Assembly: GCA_946410595.1 (NCBI GenBank)
Contig: CAMKAU010000009.1
Location: forward strand, 1-41,662
Length of the DNA: 41,662 bases
From: an uncultured Clostridia bacterium
Lineage (GTDB): Bacteria; Bacillota; Clostridia; Oscillospirales; CAG-272
Direction of reading: 5' to 3'
Shown: one piece after another, positions 8,458 through 17,204 of the stretch
Layout: every line of letters begins with the position of its first letter
Position numbering within the stretch: position 1 is the stretch's first letter
Program-made: the position numbers and the translations under genes
The notes under the pieces: model-generated
The model's database searches: none
The model's input: the letters and a program-made list of their open reading frames with translations, nothing else
What the model was told of the DNA's origin: nothing

Positions 8458-8948
8458 TACATCTTTTTATCGGAGAAGGAGAAGGGAAAACCTCCGCTTC
8501 GGCGGGGCTGGCGATCCGGGCGGCGGGACACGGCTTTCCGGTCCTGTTCGCGCAGTTTCTGAAGGACGACGCTTCCGGGGAGGTAGCCGTTCTCCGGCGC
8601 ACGCCGGGGGTCAGAGTGCTCCACGCGCCGGTCGATTACGGGTTTACCTATCAGATGACCCCGGAGCAGTTGGAAAGATCCGCGAGAGAGTATGATAAGC
8701 TTCTCGACGAGGCGCAGCGCTCGGACGCGTTCCTGATCGTTCTGGACGAGGTCCTTCACGCGCTCGGCGAGGGACTGGTAACGGGAGAAAAGATTGAAAA
8801 ACTGCTGGAAAAAGACCGCGAGATCGTTCTCACCGGACGGAACGCTCCGCAATGGCTGATCGACAGGGCGGATTACGTATCCGAGATCCGGAAAATCAAG
8901 CATCCTTTTGACAAAGGGCGCCGGGCAAGAATCGGGATTGAGTTCTGA
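8454..8948 (+). CDS. BtuR/CobO-like cob(I)alamin adenosyltransferase
   Basis: MIHLFIGEGEGKTSASAGLAIRAAGHGFPVLFAQFLKD (P-loop); LIVLDEVLHALGEGLV; EIVLTGRNAPQWLIDRADYVSEI. Start ATG overlaps the preceding TGA; the ORF track starts too far upstream (8247). Confidence 0.88.
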   Translation: MIHLFIGEGEGKTSASAGLAIRAAGHGFPVLFAQFLKDDASGEVAVLRRTPGVRVLHAPVDYGFTYQMTPEQLERSAREYDKLLDEAQRSDAFLIVLDEVLHALGEGLVTGEKIEKLLEKDREIVLTGRNAPQWLIDRADYVSEIRKIKHPFDKGRRARIGIEF

Positions 8949-8993
8949 AAAGAACGGGATTTATAAATCATCTTTTTTGAGGAGAGGAAAGTT

Positions 8994-10340
8994 ATGCCAA
9001 TTGAAGCATGGTACATTGTGGCCTTGTTAGCGGTAATATGCGTTACGTTTTTACTGTTCAAAAGGCCGATCTACGAGTGCATGTTCTACGGATACGTGCT
9101 GATGACGCTCCTGACCGGCGAGGTCGGAAACTTCTTCAAGTACATCTTTAAAACCAGCACGGACACGCTGTTTTACGCGATCATCGCGTTTCTGGTGCTG
9201 GCGAAGATCCTGGACGCGACCCACGCGATCGATTCGGTAGTCAACGTCATCGTCGCCGTCCTCGGGCGTTTCCGCGGAGGCGCGGCGTACACCGCCGTAA
9301 TCGGGTCGACCTTTATGGGCGCGCTTTCCGGATCAGGAGCCGGCAACGTTGCAACGACGGGCGTTTTTACCATCCCCGCCATGAAGAAATCGGGCGTTCC
9401 GGCGCATCTTGCCGCGAATATCGAATCCGCGTGCAGCACCATGGGAAATATGATCCCTCCCGCCGGCGTTATTCTCACAGCCCTTGCCTGCTATAATGAA
9501 TTCAGCGGAGCGGAGATGTCGCAATCCACGTTCTGGTTCGCGTGCTGGGGCGTGGCGATCTGGTTCATTCTTCAAAGGATCATCACAACGTTTATTTTCT
9601 GCCGGGTATATAAAGTCAAGCCCATGCCCAAAGAGGAGATCCCCGGCGTCAAGGCCACGCTGAAAGCGGGATGGAAAAACCTCCTTTTGCCCGTGATCAT
9701 CCTGCTTCCCTTCGTGCTGGATTACTTCTTCAAAGCCACGTTCTTTACGGAAAGACTCGGCGCCGGCGCGGGGAATATGAGCAGCAGCCTGCTGCTGTTC
9801 ACTCCCGGCCTTGCCGCGGTCTACGCGCTGCTTGTAAATCGAAAGGCTCTGAAGGAAGCAAAGATCGTGGAAACCGTGAAAAAATCGGTTTCCGGTATTG
9901 TTCCCGTGGGCGCCACGATCTTCTTTGCCTACTGCATCAGTAATCTGTTTTCGGCAACAAACGTCGGAACGAATATCGGCGCGTTTATTAAGGGCTGGAA
10001 TCTTCCTCTCGTCGCCATCGCGTTTATCGTTCCGCTGATCACGGCCGTTCTCGGCATGGTGTTCCCCGGTTCCGCGCAGACGAAAATCTTCGGCACGACG
10101 ATTATCGCCGTGTTTGCCGCGGCGGGCGGCAATCCGCTTCTTGCCGCGGTGATGCTTCCCGTCATCACGGGCGCTATGGAGGGGATGACGCCTCCGCTTG
10201 CGCTTTGCATGTATACCGCCATGGGTATCGCGGGATCCAAGTTCAAGGAAACCACGATCAACTGCCTGATCTGGGTCGGGCTGCATTATCTGCTTGCCGT
10301 GATCTGTCTGCTTGGGCTCCTTCCGATTATGGGAATATGA
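8994..10340 (+). CDS. TRAP-type (DctM / TAXI 12TM-like) large permease
   Basis: Multi-TM; GALSGSGAGNVATTGVFTIPAMKKSGVPAHLAANIESACSTMGNMIPPAGVIL resembles the TRAP/TRAP-TAXI permease signature region. Confidence 0.75.
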   Translation: MPIEAWYIVALLAVICVTFLLFKRPIYECMFYGYVLMTLLTGEVGNFFKYIFKTSTDTLFYAIIAFLVLAKILDATHAIDSVVNVIVAVLGRFRGGAAYTAVIGSTFMGALSGSGAGNVATTGVFTIPAMKKSGVPAHLAANIESACSTMGNMIPPAGVILTALACYNEFSGAEMSQSTFWFACWGVAIWFILQRIITTFIFCRVYKVKPMPKEEIPGVKATLKAGWKNLLLPVIILLPFVLDYFFKATFFTERLGAGAGNMSSSLLLFTPGLAAVYALLVNRKALKEAKIVETVKKSVSGIVPVGATIFFAYCISNLFSATNVGTNIGAFIKGWNLPLVAIAFIVPLITAVLGMVFPGSAQTKIFGTTIIAVFAAAGGNPLLAAVMLPVITGAMEGMTPPLALCMYTAMGIAGSKFKETTINCLIWVGLHYLLAVICLLGLLPIMGI

Positions 10341-10355
10341 GTGAGGTGAATGATC

Positions 10356-10625
10356 ATGAAGAAAATTGCTGATATTTTGCTGAAAATCTTTGCCGTTGGT
10401 ATCATCGCCTGCCTGTTCGCCGGCGCGCTGAGTCTCGTCGGATATATCGCCGCGCTGATCATCGGCGGAGAAACGGCGACCTCTCTTTGCGCCTGGATCT
10501 TCAAGTCCTACTTCCCCTGGGTGATCAAGGCCACTTCCGTTTTCACGGGGATCGGGCTGATCGGGATGTACCTCGGCAAACAGAAAGCGCTGACCGCAAC
10601 CGTTGAGAAAAACGAGGAGAAATGA
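10356..10625 (+). CDS. Small membrane protein, possible small transporter subunit
   Basis: MKKIADILLKIFAVGIIACLFAGALSLVGYIAALIIGG...; at least two TM segments; directly follows the permease with RBS gaggtga. Confidence 0.7.
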   Translation: MKKIADILLKIFAVGIIACLFAGALSLVGYIAALIIGGETATSLCAWIFKSYFPWVIKATSVFTGIGLIGMYLGKQKALTATVEKNEEK

Positions 10626-11272
10626 CCGTTATGCCGCCAAAGAGTAAGAGCATCTATTCGCGATACATAAAAAGAGTAATCGACGTTCTGATAGCGGGCT
10701 TCGTGTTCTTACTCTTTTGGTGGGTCTTTGCGATCCTCGCGCTGCTTGTCCGGATCAATCTCGGCTCGCCCGTTATCTTCTCGCAGACCCGTCCGGGAAA
10801 AGACGGAAAGCCGTTCAAGCTGTATAAGTTCCGCTCCATGACCAACGAAAAGGACGAAGACGGAAACCTCCTGCCGGATAAAGAACGTCTCACCGGGTTC
10901 GGGCGGCTCCTGCGGGCGACCAGTCTGGACGAACTCCCCGAGTTTTTCAATATGCTGAAGGGGGATATGAGCCTGATCGGTCCGAGACCTCTTCTGGTCA
11001 AGTATCTCGAGCATTACAACAGCTTTGAAAACCGGAGACACGAGGTCAGGCCGGGGCTTACGGGGCTGGCGCAGGTCAGCGGCAGAAACGCCGCGACCTG
11101 GAAGGAACGATTTCAAAAAGACGTGGAGTACGTCGATCGCGTTTCCTTCGGCCTGGACGTGAAGATCTTCTTTCTGACGATCAAAAAAGTCTTTATTCAC
11201 GAAGGCATCGAGTACAAAGACAACGGCACGATTAACAACTATTTTGAAAGCGCTGAAAGACTGACAAAGTAG
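10622..11272 (+). CDS. Undecaprenyl-phosphate sugar-1-phosphate transferase (PglC/WcaJ C-terminal domain type)
   Basis: YIKRVIDVLIAGFVFLL, PVIFSQTRPGKDGKPFKLYKFRSM, SLDELPEFFNMLKGDMSLIGPRPLL, RPGLTGLAQVSGRN. Confidence 0.95.
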   Translation: MTVMPPKSKSIYSRYIKRVIDVLIAGFVFLLFWWVFAILALLVRINLGSPVIFSQTRPGKDGKPFKLYKFRSMTNEKDEDGNLLPDKERLTGFGRLLRATSLDELPEFFNMLKGDMSLIGPRPLLVKYLEHYNSFENRRHEVRPGLTGLAQVSGRNAATWKERFQKDVEYVDRVSFGLDVKIFFLTIKKVFIHEGIEYKDNGTINNYFESAERLTK

Positions 11273-11281
11273 AGGATAAAG

Positions 11282-12502
11282 ATGAAAGCATTAGTGTTGT
11301 GCGGCGGCATTCCGCAGGCGGCCCTGATAGAAGAATTGAAAAGCCGCGGGATTTATACGATACTGGCGGATATGAATCCGAACGTGATGGCAAGGCCGTA
11401 CGCGGATGCGTTTTTCCCCGTTTCGGTTTTGGACGCGGAGGCGGTAAAAAAGCTTGCCGTGGCCGAGAAGGCGGATATGGTGCTGACCGCGTGCGCCGAT
11501 CAGGTGCTCCTGGTTCAGGCTCAGGTCTCCGAAGAGCTGGGCCTTCCTTGCTATATCGACTACAAGACCGCGCGGGACGTTTCCAACAAAGGGTTGATGA
11601 AGCGCGTGTTTTCGGAGAACGGTATTCCCACTTCCAGGTACGTCATTATGGAGCGGTTTGACGAAAAGAAGATAGAGGGACTTGCGTACCCCATTATCGT
11701 CAAGCCCGTTGACTCATACAGCTCCCGCGGCGTGAGAAAAGTATCGAATATCGAGGAGCTGAAAGCGGCGTTCAAAGCCGCCGTGGAGATCAGCCGGACG
11801 AAGACCGCCATCGTGGAAGAGTTTGTGGAAGGCGAAGAGATCACCGTCGACGTCTATATCGAGGACGGGAGAGCGCACGTTCTCTGCATTTCCAATATCG
11901 ATAAGATCCCCGGCAACGACCGGTTTATCATCTGCAGGACGCGGTATCCGGCCCGGATCTCCGAGGAAATCAGAGAAAAGGTGCAGGAAACGGCGGGGCG
12001 GATCGCGGCGGCGTTCGGACTGAAGAACTCTCCCATGCTGATCCAGATGATCACAGACGGGAAAAAGTTGTCCGTGGTCGAGTTCTGCGCCCGGACCGGC
12101 GGCGGCGATAAGTTCCGGCTTATCAAACAGGTCTCCCGGTTCGACGTGATCAAGGCGGTCGTGGATCTTACCCTCGGAGAAAAGCCGCACGTGGAGCCCT
12201 GCCGGCTCCCCGAATGTATCGTAAACGAGTTCCTTTACGCCGCTCCCGGCGTTTTCGACCGCTTGGAGGGCTTTGAAGAGATGAAAGACCGGGGAGATAT
12301 TACCGAATACTTCCAGCTGAAAGGGCCTGGTACGGAAATCGGAGAAATCAGGAGCAGCGGAGACCGGGTCGCCTATTATACGCTTCAGGCGCCGACGGCG
12401 GAGGAAGTGAGAGAGAAGGATCGCAGGGTGAACGAGAGGATCAAGGTCATCGATCGGGACGGCCGCGACGTTCTCCGGCATGATCTGATCGCTACGTATT
12501 AA
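11282..12502 (+). CDS. ATP-grasp ligase
   Basis: SNKGLMKRVFSENGIPTSRYVIM, YPIIVKPVDSYSSRGVRKV, AIVEEFVEGEEITVDVYIEDG, LSVVEFCARTGGG are ATP-grasp motifs. Confidence 0.9.
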   Translation: MKALVLCGGIPQAALIEELKSRGIYTILADMNPNVMARPYADAFFPVSVLDAEAVKKLAVAEKADMVLTACADQVLLVQAQVSEELGLPCYIDYKTARDVSNKGLMKRVFSENGIPTSRYVIMERFDEKKIEGLAYPIIVKPVDSYSSRGVRKVSNIEELKAAFKAAVEISRTKTAIVEEFVEGEEITVDVYIEDGRAHVLCISNIDKIPGNDRFIICRTRYPARISEEIREKVQETAGRIAAAFGLKNSPMLIQMITDGKKLSVVEFCARTGGGDKFRLIKQVSRFDVIKAVVDLTLGEKPHVEPCRLPECIVNEFLYAAPGVFDRLEGFEEMKDRGDITEYFQLKGPGTEIGEIRSSGDRVAYYTLQAPTAEEVREKDRRVNERIKVIDRDGRDVLRHDLIATY

Positions 12503-12511
12503 GGGAAGAAA

Positions 12512-13738
12512 ATGAACGTTCTATTTGTTTCAATCAGTTCCTTGCCGCACGTGAACGAACACGGAATATCTCTTGACCTGCTCCGCGAGTTCAGAAAAAA
12601 CGGTCATAAGGTATTTATCGTCTGCGCGATCGAGAAACGGGATAACAAAGACACCCATCTCTCCGAAGAAGACGGCTGCGCGATCCTGCGCGTCCGGATC
12701 GGAAACAACAAGCGGGCGGGGCTGCTGGAAAAGGGGCTTACGACCGTGCTTCTTCCGCGGTATTATATCGCCGCGATCAAAAAGTATTATTCCGGCGTAC
12801 AATTTGATCTCGTACTCTATCCGACCCCGCCGGTAACGCACGTTAAAACCGTCGAGTTCGTAAAAAAGAGAGACGGGGCAAAGAGCTATCTTCTTTTAAA
12901 GGACATCTTTCCCCAAAACGCGGTCGATATCGGCATGATGAGCAAAACCGGGATCAAGGGGATCCTTTACCGGCATTTCAGGAGAACGGAAAAAAAGCTA
13001 TACCGGATCTCCGATCATATCGGCTGTATGTCGGAAGCGAATGTCAGCTATCTCCTTGCGCACAATCCCGAAATCGATCCGGAGAAAGCGGAAGTCTGCC
13101 CGAACAGTATCGAGATAGTCGATAAACGCGTAAACGAAGAAACGAAGAAGGCCATCCGGGCAAAGTACGGGATCCCGCCGGATCAAACGGCGTTCATTTA
13201 CGGCGGAAACCTCGGAAAACCGCAGGGAATTCCTTTTTTGATCGAATGTTTGAAGAAGGCCTCGCAAATTGACGGCGCATTCTTTCTGATCGTGGGCGAC
13301 GGAAACGAATACGGCCGGCTGGAGGAATACGCAAAAACGGCAAAGCAGGACCGCGTCAAGCTGATCAAGCGTCTGCCCAAAGACGAATACGACGCTCTGG
13401 TGGCGGCGTGCGATACGGGCCTGATCTTTTTGGATCACAGATTTACGATCCCCAACTTCCCAAGCCGCCTCCTGGGGTACTTACAGGCCGGGATCCCGGT
13501 ACTGGCGTGCACAGATCCCCATACCGATCTCGGGGAAAAAATAACGGAAGGCGGGTTCGGCTGGTGGTGTGAAAGCAATTCGTCGGACGTCTTCTGCGAA
13601 ACGGTCAGCCGTATCTGCGGCGGGGAACACGCGGAAATGCGAGAAAACGCGTTCGCTTATCTCGCGGCACATTATGCCGCCGGGACGAGTTATCAAACGA
13701 TCATAAAACATTTTGAGACGGAGCGGACCGGATGCTGA
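12512..13738 (+). CDS. GT4-like glycosyltransferase
   Basis: GISLDLLREFRKNGHKVFIV, LVLYPTPPVTH, AFIYGGNLGKPQGIPFLIECLKKA, RLLGYLQAGIPVLACTDPHTDLG. Confidence 0.9.
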   Translation: MNVLFVSISSLPHVNEHGISLDLLREFRKNGHKVFIVCAIEKRDNKDTHLSEEDGCAILRVRIGNNKRAGLLEKGLTTVLLPRYYIAAIKKYYSGVQFDLVLYPTPPVTHVKTVEFVKKRDGAKSYLLLKDIFPQNAVDIGMMSKTGIKGILYRHFRRTEKKLYRISDHIGCMSEANVSYLLAHNPEIDPEKAEVCPNSIEIVDKRVNEETKKAIRAKYGIPPDQTAFIYGGNLGKPQGIPFLIECLKKASQIDGAFFLIVGDGNEYGRLEEYAKTAKQDRVKLIKRLPKDEYDALVAACDTGLIFLDHRFTIPNFPSRLLGYLQAGIPVLACTDPHTDLGEKITEGGFGWWCESNSSDVFCETVSRICGGEHAEMRENAFAYLAAHYAAGTSYQTIIKHFETERTGC

Positions 13739-14835
13739 TCAGGGACAGATTGCTGCTCGTTACGGACGGCAGCGTTATTTCGTATGAAAAGGGAAAACTC
13801 TATCAAAGAAAGACCCTGACGGACAAGCGGCGGCTTTTATGCAGGCTGCCCTATTCCGGCTGGAAACGGCTGCTGGCCGCTCTGCCGCTGACGGAACGCC
13901 TGTTCCGTCTTGAGCCCCGGTTTGCGTTCCCGTACGGGGACGGCGCCTTTTATCTTTCCTTCGGCGGCGGAATGAACCTGGTGGACGCCCGCACGGGGAA
14001 GATCCAACGGGTCCATTCGTACAGAGAAAAGATGCACAATCCGTTAAACCCGTGCGTAGTCGAAAACCTCGAAGGGTTTGAAAACGGCTTTTATTACGGC
14101 GAATACTGGGGCAATCCCGATCACGAGGAAGTGTCCGTTTTCTGCGGCAACGGGGAAAAATGGGAGAAAAAATACACCTTCCCGCGGGGAAGCGCGCTGC
14201 ATATCCATTCGATCCTGCCCGATTACGCGAACAAACGCCTGCTGATCCTGACCGGCGACAGCGACCGGGAGTCCGCGATCTGGGAAGCGAAAAACGGTTT
14301 TTCCGCCGTGGAGCGGCTCGTCGGCGGCTCGCAGCAGTTCAGGAGCTGCGGCGCGTTTGCGTATGAAAACGGGATTTTGTTTACCACCGATACCCCGATG
14401 GAAACGAATTATCTGTATCGGTTCTTTCCCGGCGAAAACCGCGTGGAAAAAGTCTGTCCGATCGCCGGCCCATGTATCTATTCAACCGAAGTGAAGGACG
14501 GCGCGGGGAAAAAGTATTATCTTTTCGCTACGTCGGTCGAGCCGGACAGCGCGTTTGCGGGAACCTGGAAGTACCGTCTTTCCGTCAAACCCGCGCCGGG
14601 AGTAAAGGATTTCTATTCGCGCGTTTATCTTTCGGACGGCGCGGAAACCAAAGAGGTCGCGGCGTTCAAAAAGGACCGTCTCCCGTTTCAGTTATTCCAG
14701 TTCGGAAACGTAAGGTTCCCGTATCTGGGGGACGGGATCCGCGACACGGTGTTCTTGTGCCCCCAAAGCGTGAAACGGCTGCACGGAAAAACGGTTTCGT
14801 TTTCCCTCGGCGAATTGTGGAACGGTAAGGAATGA
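13732..14835 (+). CDS. Uncharacterised protein, possibly beta-propeller-like
   Basis: 367 aa, overlaps the neighbours' stop/start codons; repeated beta-blade-like strands (DGAFYLSFGGGMNLVDARTGKIQRV, NKRLLILTGDSDRESAIWEAKNGFSAVE). No family recognised. Confidence 0.75.
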   Translation: MLIRDRLLLVTDGSVISYEKGKLYQRKTLTDKRRLLCRLPYSGWKRLLAALPLTERLFRLEPRFAFPYGDGAFYLSFGGGMNLVDARTGKIQRVHSYREKMHNPLNPCVVENLEGFENGFYYGEYWGNPDHEEVSVFCGNGEKWEKKYTFPRGSALHIHSILPDYANKRLLILTGDSDRESAIWEAKNGFSAVERLVGGSQQFRSCGAFAYENGILFTTDTPMETNYLYRFFPGENRVEKVCPIAGPCIYSTEVKDGAGKKYYLFATSVEPDSAFAGTWKYRLSVKPAPGVKDFYSRVYLSDGAETKEVAAFKKDRLPFQLFQFGNVRFPYLGDGIRDTVFLCPQSVKRLHGKTVSFSLGELWNGKE

Positions 14836-15851
14836 GGAGTATGAAATACGATTTTCAGATTGTCAGTTTAGATGAACTAAATATAGAAGAGTTTAACAGC
14901 TCTCCGCAGAAATCCGTTTTCACGACGCTTCCGTGGATCCGGTATATAGAAGAAGACGCCAAAGCGAAGCCGATCGTCATCCGTATCACCGAGGGCGGCC
15001 GCTTCGTCGGGTATTTTTGCGGGCTGATGATCAAAAAGTTCGGCATCAGGATCATCGGCAGTCCGTTTAACGGATGGAGCACCTGCTATATGGGGCTCGA
15101 TCTGGCGGGGGACGATAACCGGATGGATATTTTAGAGCAGTTAAAGGATTTTCTCTATCAATCCTTTCATTGTAAGTATATTGAGATCACAGACAGAAAT
15201 ATCGAGGAAGCGGACGCCAAAGCGAGAGGCATGACCTGTCTGCCGATGAACACGCTGGAGCTTGCCGTTGACAGAACGGACGACGAGCTGTTCAAGGTTT
15301 TCAAGACGGACGCAAGGAACTTTATCCGGCAGTTTGAGAGGCGGGGAGCCGCCATCGAAGAGGCGGAACCGGACGACGCGTTTGCGGAGGAATACTACGT
15401 TCAGCTTCAGGACGTGTTCGCAAAGCAGCATCTCGTTCCCACCTATTCTCTCGAAAAGGTCAAAACCATCTTGCGCCACCTGAAGGGGACGGGAGAACTG
15501 CTTTGCTTGCGCGTACGCAACCCTGAGGGCGTCAGCATCGCCACCTCCATCTTCTTCGGTTTCAAAGACAAGTTTTTCTTCTGGGGAGGAGCCAGCCTCC
15601 GCCCCGAACAGCACTACCGGCCGAACGAGTATATGATATGGACCGCCATAAGGTACTGGAGAGAGCGCGGGTGCAAGGTTTTCGACATGGTCGGCGTCCG
15701 TGACTACAAACGCAAGTTCGGATCCGAGGAAAAGCACTACGTCAAGCTCGTTTTTACAAAATACAAGATCCTGTTGCATTTAAGAAATATGGCAAAAGAT
15801 CTGTTCTTTGCCATGGGAAAGATAAAAGGAAAACTGACTGGGAAAAAATAA
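14832..15851 (+). CDS. FemAB/GNAT-like (Acetyltransf_6 type) transferase
   Basis: FTTLPWIRYIEEDAKAKPIVI, RNFIRQFERRGAAIEEAE, FFWGGASLRPEQHYRPNEYMIWTAIRYWRERGCKVFDMVGV, KRKFG. Confidence 0.82.
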   Translation: MRSMKYDFQIVSLDELNIEEFNSSPQKSVFTTLPWIRYIEEDAKAKPIVIRITEGGRFVGYFCGLMIKKFGIRIIGSPFNGWSTCYMGLDLAGDDNRMDILEQLKDFLYQSFHCKYIEITDRNIEEADAKARGMTCLPMNTLELAVDRTDDELFKVFKTDARNFIRQFERRGAAIEEAEPDDAFAEEYYVQLQDVFAKQHLVPTYSLEKVKTILRHLKGTGELLCLRVRNPEGVSIATSIFFGFKDKFFFWGGASLRPEQHYRPNEYMIWTAIRYWRERGCKVFDMVGVRDYKRKFGSEEKHYVKLVFTKYKILLHLRNMAKDLFFAMGKIKGKLTGKK

Positions 15852-15908
15852 CGCCGCCGCTTCGCGCCGCAAGCGAGCGCAATCATGATCAGTCGAGGAT
15901 AAAGAGTG

Positions 15909-17204
15909 ATGGGAACAGAGCCGAAAGGGTTTTTGATCGGGAGAAATCCCGTAAACAGGAGCACGGGGAACGGAAAGACCGTCGCGTGTTTTTTAAGGGA
16001 GATAAAAGCCGCCGATCTGACTCAGGTTTACGTAACCGACCTTCCGATCGATTTTGAAATATGCCATCAGTATTATCAGATCTCGGAAACGAGGATCCTG
16101 TCGAACTCTTTTTCTCCGAAAAAAAAGAGCCTGCTTTGCCGCAGGGAGCAAAGCGGCGGGGGGGAAGGCGGACCGGGCAAAAGCAAAGCCGGCGTCGGGG
16201 CCCTCCTGAAGAAAATACTCCGCTCTAAAACGGGCGTGGCGATCCGCAACCGCTTCTGGCGGAAAAACGCCGACGCGCTGACGACCGGGATGAACGAAAT
16301 CATCGAAACCGAAAAGCCCGATTTTGTGTTCTACGACGCCGGCAATCTTTACGCCGAATACGAGCTTGTCCTGCGGCTGTGCCGGCAAAACGGTTTGCCG
16401 CTGATCGTTTACGTAAGCGACGATTATATCTACGCGAAAAAACCGACGAGGTATCAAAAGAGAGCGAGAGCGTCTTTTGAGGAGCTGATCCGCTACGCTT
16501 CTTCCGTGATCGTGATCAGCGACGCGATGAAACGCCACTACGAAAGCTATCTCCCGGCCCGTTATATCGTGGCGATGAACGGATGCGAAAAGCTGGAGTT
16601 CGCGGAGAAAAAGAGATCGGAATGCCTGAAAATCGTTTACGCGGGCAATCTCGGCATAGGACGGCTCGGCGTTCTCGAACGGGTGATATCCGCGCTGCAG
16701 ACGATGCCGGAGGGAAGCGCCTTCCTGGAGATCTACTCCTCCTTCCCGTTAGCCGCCGATCAGACGGAAGCGATCAACGGCAGCGGGGTCGCGTGTTTCC
16801 GCGGCGCCGTGTTCGGCGAGGAGCTGACCGGGGCGTGGGAATCCGCCGATATCCTGATTCACGTCGAATCCTTTGACAAGCGGTACCGGGACATTCTCTC
16901 CACGGCCATTTCCACCAAAATCTCCGAGTATATGTGCACCGGGCGGGCCATTTTCATCGTCGCGCCCGAATACGCGGAATCGGCCGGGTTCGTGGAGCGG
17001 ATCGGCGCGGGAACGGTCGTTCATTCGGAAAAGACGGAGGACATCGCGTCCGGCATACGCTCTATCGCCGACCATCCCGATCAAACGCAGCAAAAAGCCG
17101 CCAGAGCCAAAGAATACGCCTACGCCTATTTAACGAAAGACGCGGTCGCGGAACGTGTGTTTCACGCGATTCTGGATGCGCGGAAGGGAAACGCTGAAGA
17201 ATGA
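15909..17204 (+). CDS. GT4-like glycosyltransferase
   Basis: SVIVISDAMKRHY, LKIVYAGNLGIGRLGVLERVISAL, STKISEYMCTGRAIFIVAPEYAESAGFVE. Confidence 0.85.
   Translation: MGTEPKGFLIGRNPVNRSTGNGKTVACFLREIKAADLTQVYVTDLPIDFEICHQYYQISETRILSNSFSPKKKSLLCRREQSGGGEGGPGKSKAGVGALLKKILRSKTGVAIRNRFWRKNADALTTGMNEIIETEKPDFVFYDAGNLYAEYELVLRLCRQNGLPLIVYVSDDYIYAKKPTRYQKRARASFEELIRYASSVIVISDAMKRHYESYLPARYIVAMNGCEKLEFAEKKRSECLKIVYAGNLGIGRLGVLERVISALQTMPEGSAFLEIYSSFPLAADQTEAINGSGVACFRGAVFGEELTGAWESADILIHVESFDKRYRDILSTAISTKISEYMCTGRAIFIVAPEYAESAGFVERIGAGTVVHSEKTEDIASGIRSIADHPDQTQQKAARAKEYAYAYLTKDAVAERVFHAILDARKGNAEE

Noticed and set aside
8938-8967. Promoter before the TRAP-like permease (TTGAGT, 18-bp spacer, TATAAA)
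   Set aside because: Plausible but weak -35 and overlapping the upstream stop-codon hairpin GTTCT-GAAA-AGAAC; not strong enough to call.
8400-9000. Possible cobalamin riboswitch near the adenosyltransferase
   Set aside because: The gene is translationally coupled with no leader, and I could not recognise a B12-box; would need an Infernal search.
15852-15905. CGCTT...AAGCG hairpin as an operon terminator
   Set aside because: Only a 5-bp stem with no T tract; the following gene starts immediately with the same orientation.
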